Shown here: piece after piece, positions 9,471-17,617 of the stretch | Layout: the number at the start of each line of letters is the position of its first letter | Numbering within the stretch: position 1 is the first letter of the stretch | NCBI RefSeq assembly: GCF_020278625.1 | Contig: NZ_JADAKK010000011.1 | Location: forward strand, 1 to 22,807 | Origin: Wolbachia endosymbiont of Mansonella ozzardi | GTDB lineage: Bacteria > Pseudomonadota > Alphaproteobacteria > Rickettsiales > Anaplasmataceae | Length of the DNA: 22,807 nt | Reading direction: 5' to 3' | Made by a program: the position numbers and the translations under genes | The notes under the pieces: model-generated | Told to the model about the DNA's origin: nothing | Database searches by the model: none | What the model saw: the letters and a program-made list of their open reading frames with translations, nothing else

Positions 9471-9507
9471 GTGAAAGTAATCTTATAGTTTATTTGCAAA
9501 AGATCAA

Positions 9508-10530
9508 ATGAAAAAGGCAGTCATCTTACTTAACCTTGGCGGACCTGATTCACAAAATGCGGTCCGCCCTTTTTTATTTAATCTCTTTTACGACAAAAGA
9601 ATAATAAATCTACCAAACCCTTTTCGATTTCTTTTAGCAAAGTTTATATCCGCGAAACGAGAAAATACTGCACGAAAAATATATGAGCAAATTGGAGGCA
9701 AATCGCCAATTTTAGAGAATACAAAAATGCAAGCTGAAGCGCTTGAGCAAGAGCTTAATAGATCTGTACTTTGTCATCTAAGTAGCGTGGAACTGGGATC
9801 TAGAAAAAAAAACTGGACTCCAGCTTCACGCGCTGGAATAACACTAAAGCTGGCCAAAGTGTTCATCTGCATGCGCTATTGGCATCCATTTGCTGGTGAA
9901 GTTGTTAAAAGTGTGAAGCAGTTTGATCCTGACGAAGTAATTCTGCTGCCGCTATATCCTCAATATTCGACTGCTACAACTTTATCGTCTATCGAAAACT
10001 GGCAAAAGAGTGCTAAAAAATATGGCCTAGAATGCAATACGAGAATAATTTGCCATTATCATAATAACCAAGACTTTATTGAAGCTCATGCTCACTCGAT
10101 AGTCAAGTACTACAAATTAGCCAGCAGGATTGGTAACCCAAGAGTCCTATTTTCAGCCCATAGCTTGCCCCTTAGTGTTATTAAAAAAGGTGATCCTTAT
10201 GCCTTACAGGTAGAGGAAACAGTAAAATTAATAGTGAGAAAATTAAATATCAAAGATCTTGATTGGTCAATATGTTATCAGAGTAAAATAGGCCCCGTAA
10301 AATGGCTAGAGCCAAGCACCGAAAGTGAGCTGTTGCGTGCAAAAGCTGATGGTGTACCTGTGGTTTTATCACCTATATCTTTTGTTTCTGAACATTCAGA
10401 AACGCTTGTTGAACTTGATATAGAATGTAAAGCAATGATCAAGGATGGATATTACTTTCGCATACCAACTCTCGGTACTGATTTCTTGTTTATAAAATGC
10501 TTGGTAAATTTGTGCATAAATCATCTTTAA
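9508..10530 (+). CDS. hemH: Ferrochelatase (HemH) with an in-frame repeat insertion
   Basis: Ferrochelatase inserts Fe2+ into protoporphyrin IX, the last step of protoheme synthesis, which supplies the cytochromes (including petB/petC here). The N-terminus [18 protein letters not shown]-like [19 protein letters not shown], the active-site histidine in FSAHSLPLS and the catalytic glutamate segment [11 protein letters not shown] are all typical and intact. Residues about 85-117 do not fit the family. They separate the helix ending ALEQELN from the strand [12 protein letters not shown], which in other ferrochelatases follow each other directly, and they are encoded by a palindromic repeat. The rest of the frame is undamaged, so the enzyme is plausibly active with an extra surface loop. 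The start follows 'gcaaaagatcaa' with no strong ribosome site. Confidence 0.94.
   Translation: MKKAVILLNLGGPDSQNAVRPFLFNLFYDKRIINLPNPFRFLLAKFISAKRENTARKIYEQIGGKSPILENTKMQAEALEQELNRSVLCHLSSVELGSRKKNWTPASRAGITLKLAKVFICMRYWHPFAGEVVKSVKQFDPDEVILLPLYPQYSTATTLSSIENWQKSAKKYGLECNTRIICHYHNNQDFIEAHAHSIVKYYKLASRIGNPRVLFSAHSLPLSVIKKGDPYALQVEETVKLIVRKLNIKDLDWSICYQSKIGPVKWLEPSTESELLRAKADGVPVVLSPISFVSEHSETLVELDIECKAMIKDGYYFRIPTLGTDFLFIKCLVNLCINHL
9773..9843 (+). repeat. Palindromic element inserted in frame in hemH
   Basis: The sequence starts 'gtcatctaagtagcg', continues with 'aactgggatctag' and an A-run, then 'ctccagcttcacgcgctggaataac'. These blocks match the intergenic elements at 9393-9470 and 15926-16016. 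It adds about 33 codons without a stop or frameshift. Exact borders need comparison with an uninterrupted hemH. Confidence 0.8.
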
Positions 10531-10608
10531 AATCCTGACTTATAATACTTTTCCTTTGGAATTCAATATGATAAAATAATAAAAAAATTATTATCTTATT
10601 AAGTATTT

Positions 10609-11517
10609 ATGTCAAATAAACTAAAAAAGAAACAAAACACGTTTGCGCAAAAGGTACGTGATGCTTACAATCATGAGATCAGGAAGGGAATCTATGTTGG
10701 AACAGGTTTAGTAATGCTACTGTGCAAGATTTCACTACAATTTTGCTGTGAGTTTATTGATAGTAATAGATCCAGTATTTTTCTCATACGGAATGTCGCT
10801 CGGTGGGCAAAATTTCCAACGTCTATTCTATATATAGCCTATTCTGCATTTACTTTATATGACCTAGTCAAGGATTACAGAGACCCTAAGGGTAAAAAAG
10901 AATTAGCAAAAATTGTGGGCAAATCAGCTAGTCTTGCAAGCAGCACTATAGAAGCGCTAATGATATTGAAAGTTATCCATCTCTTGACTAGAAATGCAGA
11001 CGTAATAAGTTGTGTTCACTTAACGTCAACAATCCTATTCCTATTCATTTCAGAACCCGTAAACTATTATTATACATGCGAAAAATATCAAAAGGCACAT
11101 AAAGAATATCAAGATGCATGTGGAAAATACCAGGATAAAAAGGAAATTGATGAATTAAAAAAATGTAAAGCTGAGCTTGCTAAACGCAGGAAGATCCTTA
11201 TCATCAGCACAATGACTTCGTCATTAGGTTTGTTAAATTTCGTATTAAGAAGGATAGAAATTGCAACCACACCGATAAACTTAGGTAATGGTGTAATCTA
11301 TAATTTTAATTTAAGTGTAATAGTCGGTATAATATATAGTGCAGTATTCCTAGTAGTCCAGTTTGACAAACTGCTTGATCAACTTATCAATGATGACCCT
11401 TCTACTGAACTTAATAGTACTAATCATGCTCAGCATGGTGATAATGGAGACTTTTTGCATAATTTAAACCAAGTGGAAAAAAAGGCAAAAGGAACCATGG
11501 TCAGTATTTATTCTTAG
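10609..11517 (+). CDS. Hypothetical multi-pass membrane protein with coiled coil
   Basis: This 302-residue protein has no family I recognise. A basic N-terminus (KLKKKQ) precedes hydrophobic segments at about 28-48, 71-88, 113-126 and 135-150. A charged, heptad-like region (about 158-195, with KYQKAHKEYQ and GKYQDKKEID repeats) follows, then two more hydrophobic segments (about 196-211 and 234-251) and a hydrophilic tail. The charged region would form a coiled-coil loop on one side of the membrane. It is transcribed from its own AT-rich upstream region 78 bp after hemH, and a small hairpin with a T-run follows its stop. It is possibly a Wolbachia-lineage protein. A host-directed role is conceivable but not shown. 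Confidence 0.75.
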   Translation: MSNKLKKKQNTFAQKVRDAYNHEIRKGIYVGTGLVMLLCKISLQFCCEFIDSNRSSIFLIRNVARWAKFPTSILYIAYSAFTLYDLVKDYRDPKGKKELAKIVGKSASLASSTIEALMILKVIHLLTRNADVISCVHLTSTILFLFISEPVNYYYTCEKYQKAHKEYQDACGKYQDKKEIDELKKCKAELAKRRKILIISTMTSSLGLLNFVLRRIEIATTPINLGNGVIYNFNLSVIVGIIYSAVFLVVQFDKLLDQLINDDPSTELNSTNHAQHGDNGDFLHNLNQVEKKAKGTMVSIYS

Positions 11518-11541
11518 TATTGGCGTTTTTATGTCTTAAAC

Positions 11542-11561
11542 GCAGCAACTTAGCTGCTTTT
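11542..11561 (+). terminator. Weak Rho-independent terminator after the 10609 gene
   Basis: GCAGC (11542-11546) pairs with GCTGC (11553-11557) around 'aactta', followed by TTTT. It lies 25 bp past the stop. The stem is short, and it also forms the edge of the dispersed repeat, so it may be repeat structure rather than a dedicated terminator. Confidence 0.4.
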
Positions 11562-11820
11562 AAATACAACTAGTCTAAGTTATGATATTTAAGAAATTTA
11601 CCAGAGAGAGAAATAAAGACAATAAAACCCCGAGAAAAACTTATAAGCGCGTTTTAGCTTGTATGGGGAAACTCCCGAAGTTTTAAAAAGATGTGTAGTG
11701 CACATGGTATGCCAAATACAAATTTTCTTGTCATTTTAACCTACATAGATTGGGAAACTAAATAATAGCTTTAATACTATGATAAGGGTAACGGCAAAGG
11801 TGTCAAGCAAATTTTTCGTT
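11557..11820 (-). repeat. Dispersed ~260-bp repeat, inverted copy
   Basis: Read on the minus strand, this matches 15600-15915 block by block: 'gcttgaca', 'catagtatt(a/g)aagctatt', 'gta(t/c)ttggc', '(c)atgtgcac', 'aaaact(t)', 'acaagctaaaacgcgctt' (15775 version 'ataagctaaaatgcgctt') and 'ctggtaaatttcttaaatat'. It fills most of the 371-bp gap between the 10609 gene and gshA. Nothing else resembling a gene is visible there. Confidence 0.7.
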
Positions 11821-11853
11821 TATGACATGCCACAGGCTAGTTTGTTATGCAAG

Positions 11854-11876
11854 AAGCGTAGCCAATGGCTACGCTT
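11854..11876. terminator. Perfect hairpin next to the gshA stop
   Basis: AAGCGTAGCC (11854-11863) pairs perfectly with GGCTACGCTT (11867-11876) around AAT. It lies 13 bp beyond the gshA stop and may end gshA transcription. No T-run follows on the minus strand, so it could instead protect the mRNA 3' end or belong to the neighbouring repeat. Confidence 0.4.
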
Positions 11877-11888
11877 ATAGGTAAGAAA

Positions 11889-13049
11889 TTAGATATGAAA
11901 AGACCTCATTTCTACTGCCAATGCTAGCACCGCTAATTTACTAACCGTATTCCAAAGCGATAGAGTTTTATTTTCCACAATCTGGATGACATCATGGAAT
12001 TTACAGTCAATGGAATTTAAGCTAGAATATATATCTTTTCTGCTGTTGCACCGGTACAAATAGCACGTTGGCATATTTCCTATATAATATATCAGCGGTT
12101 CTGCAGGACTATGTTCAAAAACATCAATGGTTGGTACACCCTCTTGTATAATAACGCTACTCACTTCTATTCCTTCTTTTATCCTTTTCATTTTATTGCG
12201 CTTTTTTTTATTGAGGCTTAATATTTCCTTTCCACTTGTTGCTGTTATAATGCCCATTCCGTATGTTCCATTGCTTGCCTTGATGAAAACATAAGGTTGA
12301 GTTTTTATTTTATATTCTTCATATTTTTTTTGCACTAAGGACAGCACTTGATCAACTTTAGCTGCCACCGTTTCCAGCGATGAATCGTCGTTGAAATTGA
12401 CACTACTACAACTTTCTGTAGGTGCAGAAATAAGCCACGGGTCTATTTGAAGTTCGTTACAAAGTTCAGACGCTAGTTTTTGATAGATTTCAAAATATTG
12501 AAATTTCTGCCTGCTGTGCCAACCATATAATGGACTTGGCACTATCTCTTGTTTTAAATTTTCTAGCGTGTCTGGAACGTGACTTGTCATATCCCGGTTT
12601 AGCACAACAACATCAGGCACAAATCCTGAGGTTGTCTTCAGGAGAGAGTTTTCTTTTATAACAGCTTCATATGGTTCTATTAAATTATATGTTTCGTTTT
12701 GAAAGAGGCCAATTCTAATTTCGAAACCTGCGAGTTGTAGTATTTTTTCTATGGCAAATACGTTTTCTATATACATTTTATTTCGCGTGTAGTTCTCTGG
12801 TATTATGAGAATTTTTTTATGTTGTTTTTCTTTAAAATAGCTCTTCATTAGTTCTACCGCTGTTGCTTTTGATACCTCACTTAGGTTATTGAACCCTGCA
12901 GGAAACAAATTAGCGTCTATAGGGGCAATTTTGTAACCGGAGTTTCTGAGGTCTATGGAACTATAAAACGGCAATGTGAGGCCATTAAACTTCTTCTCAA
13001 ACCAACTATTTAAACTTTTTTTTAATTTTGGATGAATTATATTTTGCAT
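11889..13049 (-). CDS. gshA: Glutamate--cysteine ligase (proteobacterial GshA type)
   Basis: This enzyme joins glutamate and cysteine to gamma-glutamylcysteine using ATP, the first step of glutathione synthesis in the cytoplasm. It looks like the GshA form first described in acidophilic proteobacteria and common in Rickettsiales and Legionella, not the E. coli form. Supporting features are the N-terminal FYSSIDLRNSGYKIAPIDANLFPAGFNNL segment (about 28-56), the PLYGWHSRQKF motif near 174-184, the ATP-grasp-like FIKASNGTYGMGI (about 254-266), and the C-terminal EPLIYYIGNMPTCYLYRCNS with SSLNS. No signal or membrane segment is seen. It is divergent from hslV across a 114-bp AT-rich spacer. The family call comes from recognition of these motifs, without a search. 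Confidence 0.85.
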   Translation of the reverse strand: MQNIIHPKLKKSLNSWFEKKFNGLTLPFYSSIDLRNSGYKIAPIDANLFPAGFNNLSEVSKATAVELMKSYFKEKQHKKILIIPENYTRNKMYIENVFAIEKILQLAGFEIRIGLFQNETYNLIEPYEAVIKENSLLKTTSGFVPDVVVLNRDMTSHVPDTLENLKQEIVPSPLYGWHSRQKFQYFEIYQKLASELCNELQIDPWLISAPTESCSSVNFNDDSSLETVAAKVDQVLSLVQKKYEEYKIKTQPYVFIKASNGTYGMGIITATSGKEILSLNKKKRNKMKRIKEGIEVSSVIIQEGVPTIDVFEHSPAEPLIYYIGNMPTCYLYRCNSRKDIYSSLNSIDCKFHDVIQIVENKTLSLWNTVSKLAVLALAVEMRSFHI

Positions 13050-13135
13050 CTGCGCTTTTAATGTTATAAGGAAGGTATTATATTATAAGCTATAATTAAA
13101 CATATTTGGCAAATTTGATTGGAGATTAAAGTATA

Positions 13136-13177
13136 ATGAGATTACCATTTGAAGTGACAGAAAATGATTCAACATGA
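13136..13177 (+). other. Possible 13-codon leader ORF overlapping the hslV start
   Basis: ATG at 13136 opens a 13-residue frame ([13 protein letters not shown]) that ends at 13177, past the hslV ATG (13164) and in another frame. A GGAG (13121-13124) lies 11 bases before its ATG, while hslV itself has no clear ribosome site. It may be a leader peptide coupling translation into hslV, or chance. Confidence 0.25.
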
Positions 13178-13718
13178 CAGCAGTAAAATATACGGAACTA
13201 CCATACTGTCAATTAGAAGAGACAAAAGTGTAGTAGTAATAGGCGATGGGCAGATTTCACTGGGCCACACTGTTATAAAATCCGGAGCAAAAAAAGTCAG
13301 ACGCCTTTCTGGTGATTCTGCAATTGCCGGTTTTGCAGGGGCAACAGCTGATGCATTTACTCTTTTTGAAAGACTGGAATCTAAACTTGATAGGCATCCA
13401 GGACAATTAATGAGGGCATGCGTTGAGCTTGCAAAAGATTGGAGAATGGATAAATACTTAAGAAAATTGGAAGCTATGATGATTGTTGCAGATAAATCTA
13501 TTTCATTAGTGATTACAGGAACAGGTGATGTTCTTGAACCTGAAGATGGGATAGCAGCTATTGGTTCTGGGGGAAATTTTGCTCTATCCGCAGCAAGAGC
13601 TTTAATTGATGTAAAAGGAATATCAATAGAGGAGATTGCGAAAAGAGCTATGAGAATAGCAGCTGATATATGTGTTTATACAAATCATAATGTAGTTATT
13701 GAAAAGATAGAGGGATAG
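13164..13718 (+). CDS. hslV: ATP-dependent protease HslV (ClpQ), proteolytic subunit
   Basis: HslV is the threonine peptidase that assembles as a double hexamer capped by HslU, degrading unfolded and regulatory proteins in the cytoplasm. The mature N-terminal catalytic threonine is expected in [10 protein letters not shown]: Thr12 after removal of an 11-residue leader, as in other alphaproteobacteria. Conserved [49 protein letters not shown] and [17 protein letters not shown] segments complete the fold. At 184 residues it is full length. The ATG has no clear Shine-Dalgarno. hslU starts one base after its stop, so the two form an operon. Confidence 0.96.
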   Translation: MIQHDSSKIYGTTILSIRRDKSVVVIGDGQISLGHTVIKSGAKKVRRLSGDSAIAGFAGATADAFTLFERLESKLDRHPGQLMRACVELAKDWRMDKYLRKLEAMMIVADKSISLVITGTGDVLEPEDGIAAIGSGGNFALSAARALIDVKGISIEEIAKRAMRIAADICVYTNHNVVIEKIEG

Positions 13719-13719
13719 T

Positions 13720-15210
13720 ATGTCTTCTGAACAAAAAATTTTATGCACTAATTTCTCCAATCAGCCCGTGAGGTTTTCAGAAGGGCAGTTTTATGGTAAT
13801 GATACCTACAATAAGAGAAATGACCTCTATGAAGACGCTAAAAATGGTTGTGATTTAAATAACAACAACGCTCAAGTTAATAGCAGTACACAAGTCTTAT
13901 TGGACGATCTGCCGCCACAAAAGATAGTTAAGGAGTTGGATAGGTTCATAATTGGACAGAATGATGCAAAGCGTGCTGTTGCTATTGCACTCAGGAATCG
14001 TTGGCGTCGCAATAAAGTTCCTCTTCCTTTACGTGATGAAATCATACCTAAAAATATACTGATGATTGGCCATACAGGGATTGGGAAAACAGAAATAGCT
14101 CGTCGCTTAGCAAAGCTTGCGGGTGCACCATTCATAAAAGTTGAAGCAACGAAATTTACCGAAATAGGATATGTCGGACGTGATGTCGACTCGATAATAC
14201 GTGATTTAGTTGATGCAGCAATAGTTTTAGTTAAAGAGAAAGCTCGCAAAGCTCTAGCTAAAAAAGCTTTGAATTTAGCTGAGAGGATAATAATCAATTC
14301 TATGGTCGGTGAAGATGCAACCGAAGAGAGTAAAAGAGTTTTCAGAGAAAAATTGAGGAATAAAGAATTTGAAGATGGGGAAGTTTCCATTAATGTCAGA
14401 GAAAGTAAGAGTATACTACCAGCTTTTGATATACCAGGCATGCCAGGTGGGCAAGTTGGCGTGGTGAACGTCACAGAATTAGTAGGCAAGATGTTTAATG
14501 GGGGCCAAAAAACAAAAACCATTACAGTTAAGGTAAAAGAAGCTCGAGAAATATTGATTAACGAAGAAAGTGAGAAGTTAATGGATGAAGATAAGATAAT
14601 CAAAGAAGCGATTGATCTTGTTAGCAATGAAGGCATAGTATTTTTGGATGAAATAGATAAAATTGCAGCACGTACAGAAGTAAAAGGTGAAGTAAATAGA
14701 GAAGGAGTACAACGTGATTTATTACCGTTACTTGAAGGAACAACTGTTTCAACTAAGTATGGCCACGTGAAGACAGACCATATATTATTTATTGCATCTG
14801 GTGCCTTTCATTTATCTAAACCGTCTGACCTTTTGCCAGAATTGCAGGGTAGGTTACCTATCAGAGTAGAGCTTAAGGCACTTACTCAAGAGGATTTAAT
14901 AAGAATATTGAAGGAACCTGAGTCTAGTTTGTTGAAGCAGTATATAGCTTTAATGAAAACAGAAAATGTAATGCTTGAGTTCACCATTGATGGCATCGAA
15001 ACTATAGCTGAAATAGCGTTTACAGTTAATAGGCAAGTGGAAAATATAGGTGCAAGAAGGCTCCATACTATTATGGAGAAACTTTTAGATGAAATAAGTT
15101 TTATTGCTACTGAGAAGAGTGGTGAAAAATTTGTTGTAGATGGCAAGTATGTAAAAGATAAACTTGAATCAATTTCGAAACAACTGGATTTATCTAAGTT
15201 TATACTTTAA
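13720..15210 (+). CDS. hslU: ATP-dependent protease HslU (ClpY), AAA+ unfoldase subunit
   Basis: HslU is the AAA+ ring that unfolds substrates and threads them into HslV. Walker A GHTGIGKT lies at 117-124, the pore loop GYVG at 150-153, Walker B IVFLDEID at 306-313, followed by sensor and C-terminal domains ([20 protein letters not shown]), ending in the hydrophobic tail LSKFIL that docks into HslV. All motifs sit about 60 residues later than in the E. coli protein (443 residues against 496 here). The family homology begins near [17 protein letters not shown] (64-80), and the first ~60 residues are an asparagine-rich extension of unknown role. The start one base after the hslV stop favours the long form. 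An internal TTG near residue 61 is the only obvious alternative. Confidence 0.96.
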   Translation: MSSEQKILCTNFSNQPVRFSEGQFYGNDTYNKRNDLYEDAKNGCDLNNNNAQVNSSTQVLLDDLPPQKIVKELDRFIIGQNDAKRAVAIALRNRWRRNKVPLPLRDEIIPKNILMIGHTGIGKTEIARRLAKLAGAPFIKVEATKFTEIGYVGRDVDSIIRDLVDAAIVLVKEKARKALAKKALNLAERIIINSMVGEDATEESKRVFREKLRNKEFEDGEVSINVRESKSILPAFDIPGMPGGQVGVVNVTELVGKMFNGGQKTKTITVKVKEAREILINEESEKLMDEDKIIKEAIDLVSNEGIVFLDEIDKIAARTEVKGEVNREGVQRDLLPLLEGTTVSTKYGHVKTDHILFIASGAFHLSKPSDLLPELQGRLPIRVELKALTQEDLIRILKEPESSLLKQYIALMKTENVMLEFTIDGIETIAEIAFTVNRQVENIGARRLHTIMEKLLDEISFIATEKSGEKFVVDGKYVKDKLESISKQLDLSKFIL

Positions 15211-15220
15211 ATAAAGCGTA

Positions 15221-15249
15221 TTGACACTTTTTTTATATGATTGTAATAT
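15221..15249 (+). promoter_or_regulatory. Near-consensus sigma-70 promoter before the small 15274 gene
   Basis: TTGACA (15221-15226) is a perfect -35, spaced exactly 17 bp from TAATAT (15244-15249), which matches the -10 consensus at four of six positions. It begins 10 bp after the hslU stop and would start RNA near 15256, just before the small ORF at 15274. Confidence 0.65.
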
Positions 15250-15273
15250 GAATACGTCAATAGAACAAGGAAT

Positions 15274-15527
15274 ATGTTAGCACAAAACGCTCAAGGCACA
15301 CTGAATGATAAAGAATGTAGCGTTGCACTAAGCTCTGATAGTAATTGCTATATTAGAATAGTAGGAAGTAAACAAAATCATGAGGATTTAGAGAAAAGCA
15401 CAGATGTTAAAGTCAAACTTGGTGGTGAGGAATTAAGTCTTGTTGATTCTATAAAGAGCTAGAACAACAAAATGAGCTTAGTAAGCCAAGAGTGGAAGAA
15501 GCTACATTGGGCTTCTTGCGTACCTAA
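15274..15527 (+). pseudogene. Small hypothetical gene, probably frameshifted near its 3' end
   Basis: An open frame of 62 codons (15274-15462) starts 25 bp after a strong promoter, with AAGGA just ahead of the ATG (spacing only 2). It ends ...LSLVDSIKS. If one A is restored to the run at 15449-15452 (ataaag), the frame runs on as LSLVDSI-KELEQQNELSKPRVEEATLG-FLRT to a TAA at 15525-15527, giving a charged, helix-like C-terminus of about 83 residues in total. I therefore read it as a recently truncated gene. The 62-residue product may still be made. I do not recognise a family. The protein is soluble and acidic, with two cysteines and no membrane segment. Confidence 0.45.
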
Positions 15528-15599
15528 TACCAATTCCACTACACAGAAAGCGGACAGACGAGAGTGGAAAAAAGTTACAGCGTCGTCCTATAGAAACAA

Positions 15600-15915
15600 A
15601 AAAATCGCTTGACAACCTTTTCCGTCATCCTTATTCATAGTATTGAAGCTATTGTTTATCTTCAGTCCGTACAGATTAAACAACAAAAAAACTCAATGTA
15701 CTTGGCGTGCTGTCATTGAATTTTTTGCACTATGTGCACCTCGCCTTTATAAAACTTTCAAGGTTTCTACCTAGTATAAGCTAAAATGCGCTTGTTCAAG
15801 CGTTTAAGACAATAAAAAAATGCCAATTTAAAAGATAGATAGTGAATAACTAGCTAACAGGGTTTCTTTTGCCTTTTTTTCTCATTTGGTAAATTTCTTA
15901 AATATTTATTAATAA
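15600..15915 (+). repeat. Dispersed ~310-bp repeat, full copy with promoter-like head
   Basis: This is the fullest copy of the family. It starts with 'cgcttgaca' (TTGACA 15609-15614). After 17 bp comes TATTCA (15632-15637), then 'catagtattgaagctatt'. A hairpin GCGCTTG/CAAGCG lies near 15788-15803 with 'gtttaagacaataaaaaa' after it, and the copy ends 'tttggtaaatttcttaaatattta'. It is homologous on the opposite strand to 11557-11820, and its tail to 84-165. Confidence 0.7.
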
Positions 15916-15925
15916 AGCAGCATAA

Positions 15926-16016
15926 TGGATCCCAGTATCAGCTACTTGGATGACAAGAAATGGGGCTACTTGGATCATAAAGTGAAATGAGATTCCAGCT
16001 GTGTAGCTGGAATAAC
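15926..16016 (+). repeat. Palindromic element copy
   Basis: 'tggatcccag', 'agctacttggatgac', a duplicated 'gctacttggat' and 'attccagctgtgtagctggaataac'. The last part is a 9-bp perfect hairpin (ATTCCAGCT 15992-16000, AGCTGGAAT 16005-16013). It abuts the dispersed repeat. Confidence 0.75.
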
Positions 16017-16123
16017 GGTAGGCTGGTTTTTCATGTAGTAGGTCGGTTTTAACTTAGGCTAAAGTATTACAGCGGCAAACTTATAATGTTGCTATTTTGT
16101 GAATTTGGAAATGATTTATAGAA

Positions 16124-17614
16124 TTACTTTTTCAGCTTTATTGAAGTAAAAAGCTGATTTCCGTTTCGATAAATAAGCAACATTATTGCTTTTTCTTTAT
16201 CCTTCTCTTTTGCTAAATTTATTTGATTTTGGAAACCTTCAACATTTTCTATATAAGTTCCATTTACCTGCATAATAATGTCTCCTTTTTTGATACCACG
16301 CAACGTAACATTCTTGTTAACGTTTATGTTGGTAACTATTACACCTTTTGTGGGCGCACCATTTTTGTTGCTCTCTTTTGACTCTTGTGGTAGATTTGAA
16401 ACGGTTAACCCGGTTATATAATCAGATGTTGATTCGTTTTCTCCTTGGTTATTAACTTGGCTGTCACTTGTAGATTCTCCGATAACGATCTTAACGTTAA
16501 CTTCTTTGCCACTTCTCAGTAACTTAATTTGCACTTTTTTCTCAGGTTCAGTTCTTGAAATCATTTGAGATAGTTGTGTCATTCTCTCAATTTTTTTGCC
16601 ATCAAATTCTAGTAGTATATCACCTACTTTAATACCACCTTTCTCTGCTGGACTGTTCTTTACTATGTCTGCAACTAATACACCTTTTGTATCTTTTAAA
16701 CCCAAAGACTCTGCAAATTCTCTTGTTATAGGCTGAACTTGCACGCCAAGCCAACCGTGCTTTATCTTCTTGCCGCTTTTGAGCGTGTCAATGATTGATA
16801 CAGCTAGATTAGACGGTATAGCAAAGCCTATACCTACGTTACCGCCAGACTCAGATGGGGAATAGATAGCAGTGTTAATACCTATAACTTTTCCATTTAA
16901 ATCAAATAGTGGTCCCCCAGAGTTGCCTTTATTGATTGCAGCGTCAGTTTGAATAAATTCATTCATGGTACCAATACTGATGTCTCTGGATCTTGCAGAT
17001 ATAATTCCTGTGCTTACAGAGCCACCCAACCCAAATGGATTACCTATTGCCATGACCGTATCACCAACCCTTGCTTTATCAGAGTCACCAAATGCTACAA
17101 AAGAAAGGTCTTTGTCAGCTTTGATCTGAAGTACAGCAAGATCAGTTTTTGTGTCATAGCCTAAAACTTCTGCTTTGAAATAAGTATTATCGTTCATAGT
17201 AACTGTGATATCTTGGGCGTTTTTAATAACGTGATAATTGGTTACGATAGTTCCACTTTTGTCTATAATAAATCCAGACCCAAGCAGCACTACCTCTCTA
17301 TTGATACTTGGACCCCTATCCATAAAAAATTGATCAAAATGCTCGAAAAACTCTCTGAAATCATCAAAAAAATTATTTCTTAATATAAAAGGGAGTCTAG
17401 TTCGATTGTTACTTTCTTGTTTAATAATTTGTTCGCTTGAGATATTTACAACTGCGGGAATAAGCTCTTCTACCAGATCAGCGAATCCTTGATTACAGTT
17501 GCATACAGAAGTGTTAGTATCTGGAGTCTTTTTTGCACCCCAGTCAAACATGTTAGCGTACGAGGAGAACGAAATCAAAAAACATGTAAATATAGATAAA
17601 ACCTTACTTCTCAT
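16124..17614 (-). CDS. degP: Periplasmic serine protease/chaperone DegP (HtrA family)
   Basis: This is a Do/HtrA-type serine endopeptidase that degrades or refolds damaged envelope proteins. A signal peptide occupies residues 1-20 (VLSIFTCFLISFSSYA). The catalytic triad is complete: His128 in VTNYHVI, Asp158 in KTDLAVL and Ser232 in NKGNSGGPL. Two PDZ domains follow, about 280-380 (with GWLGVQVQPIT and SPAEKGGIKVGDILLEFDGK) and about 395-490 (with LRGIKKGDIIMQVNG). The 496-residue length is typical. It is the last gene of the hflK-hflC-degP cluster, starting three bases after the hflC stop. That arrangement is common in Rickettsiales and puts envelope proteolysis under shared control with the FtsH-regulating HflKC complex. 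In Wolbachia surface HtrA proteins are also candidate host-contact factors, but that is not shown here. Confidence 0.96.
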   Translation of the reverse strand: MRSKVLSIFTCFLISFSSYANMFDWGAKKTPDTNTSVCNCNQGFADLVEELIPAVVNISSEQIIKQESNNRTRLPFILRNNFFDDFREFFEHFDQFFMDRGPSINREVVLLGSGFIIDKSGTIVTNYHVIKNAQDITVTMNDNTYFKAEVLGYDTKTDLAVLQIKADKDLSFVAFGDSDKARVGDTVMAIGNPFGLGGSVSTGIISARSRDISIGTMNEFIQTDAAINKGNSGGPLFDLNGKVIGINTAIYSPSESGGNVGIGFAIPSNLAVSIIDTLKSGKKIKHGWLGVQVQPITREFAESLGLKDTKGVLVADIVKNSPAEKGGIKVGDILLEFDGKKIERMTQLSQMISRTEPEKKVQIKLLRSGKEVNVKIVIGESTSDSQVNNQGENESTSDYITGLTVSNLPQESKESNKNGAPTKGVIVTNINVNKNVTLRGIKKGDIIMQVNGTYIENVEGFQNQINLAKEKDKEKAIMLLIYRNGNQLFTSIKLKK

Positions 17615-17617
17615 AAA

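Larger units (their letters stand above)
9067..9507. other. 440-bp intergenic region filled with palindromic repeats
   Basis: No convincing gene lies between the 8299 gene and hemH. Short open frames here translate the repeats and were rejected. It contains at least three whole or partial palindromic elements (about 9158-9176, 9240-9263 and 9393-9470) and a degenerate piece near 9076-9096 ('ttatcccggcacttgacaca'). The rest is AT-rich sequence without visible function. The hemH promoter should lie at the distal end. Confidence 0.6.
15528..16123. other. ~600-bp intergenic region of repeats
   Basis: No gene is supported between the small 15274 gene and degP. It holds a full dispersed repeat (15600-15915) and a palindromic element (15926-16016). 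Near its left edge are two imperfect direct repeats, 'agagtggaagaagctac' (15489-15505) and 'gagagtggaaaaaagttac' (15559-15577). An open frame of about 46 codons covering the latter pair looks like repeat translation. Confidence 0.5.

Noticed and set aside
9067..9507. Possible CRISPR array from repeated short palindromes
   Set aside because: The repeats are unevenly spaced, differ in sequence and orientation, and occur singly elsewhere, even inside genes. There are no cas genes.
9067..9511. Two open frames of 80 and 89 codons in the hemH upstream gap
   Set aside because: Both mostly translate palindromic repeat copies (for example SRAGMTP from 'cgcgctggaatgac'). They lack ribosome sites and a protein-like composition.
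10560..10608. AT-rich inverted repeat (aataat...attatt) after hemH as a terminator
   Set aside because: The stem is only A/T pairs of six to eight bases, expected by chance in this composition.
13872..14636. 254-codon minus-strand open frame across hslU
   Set aside because: It lies antisense to strongly conserved HslU motifs and has a serine/leucine/isoleucine bias typical of a shadow frame.
15472..15612. 46-codon plus-strand frame with two EWKK-type repeats
   Set aside because: It derives from two imperfect direct DNA repeats beside the dispersed repeat, overlaps the better-supported tail of the 15274 gene, and has no ribosome site.
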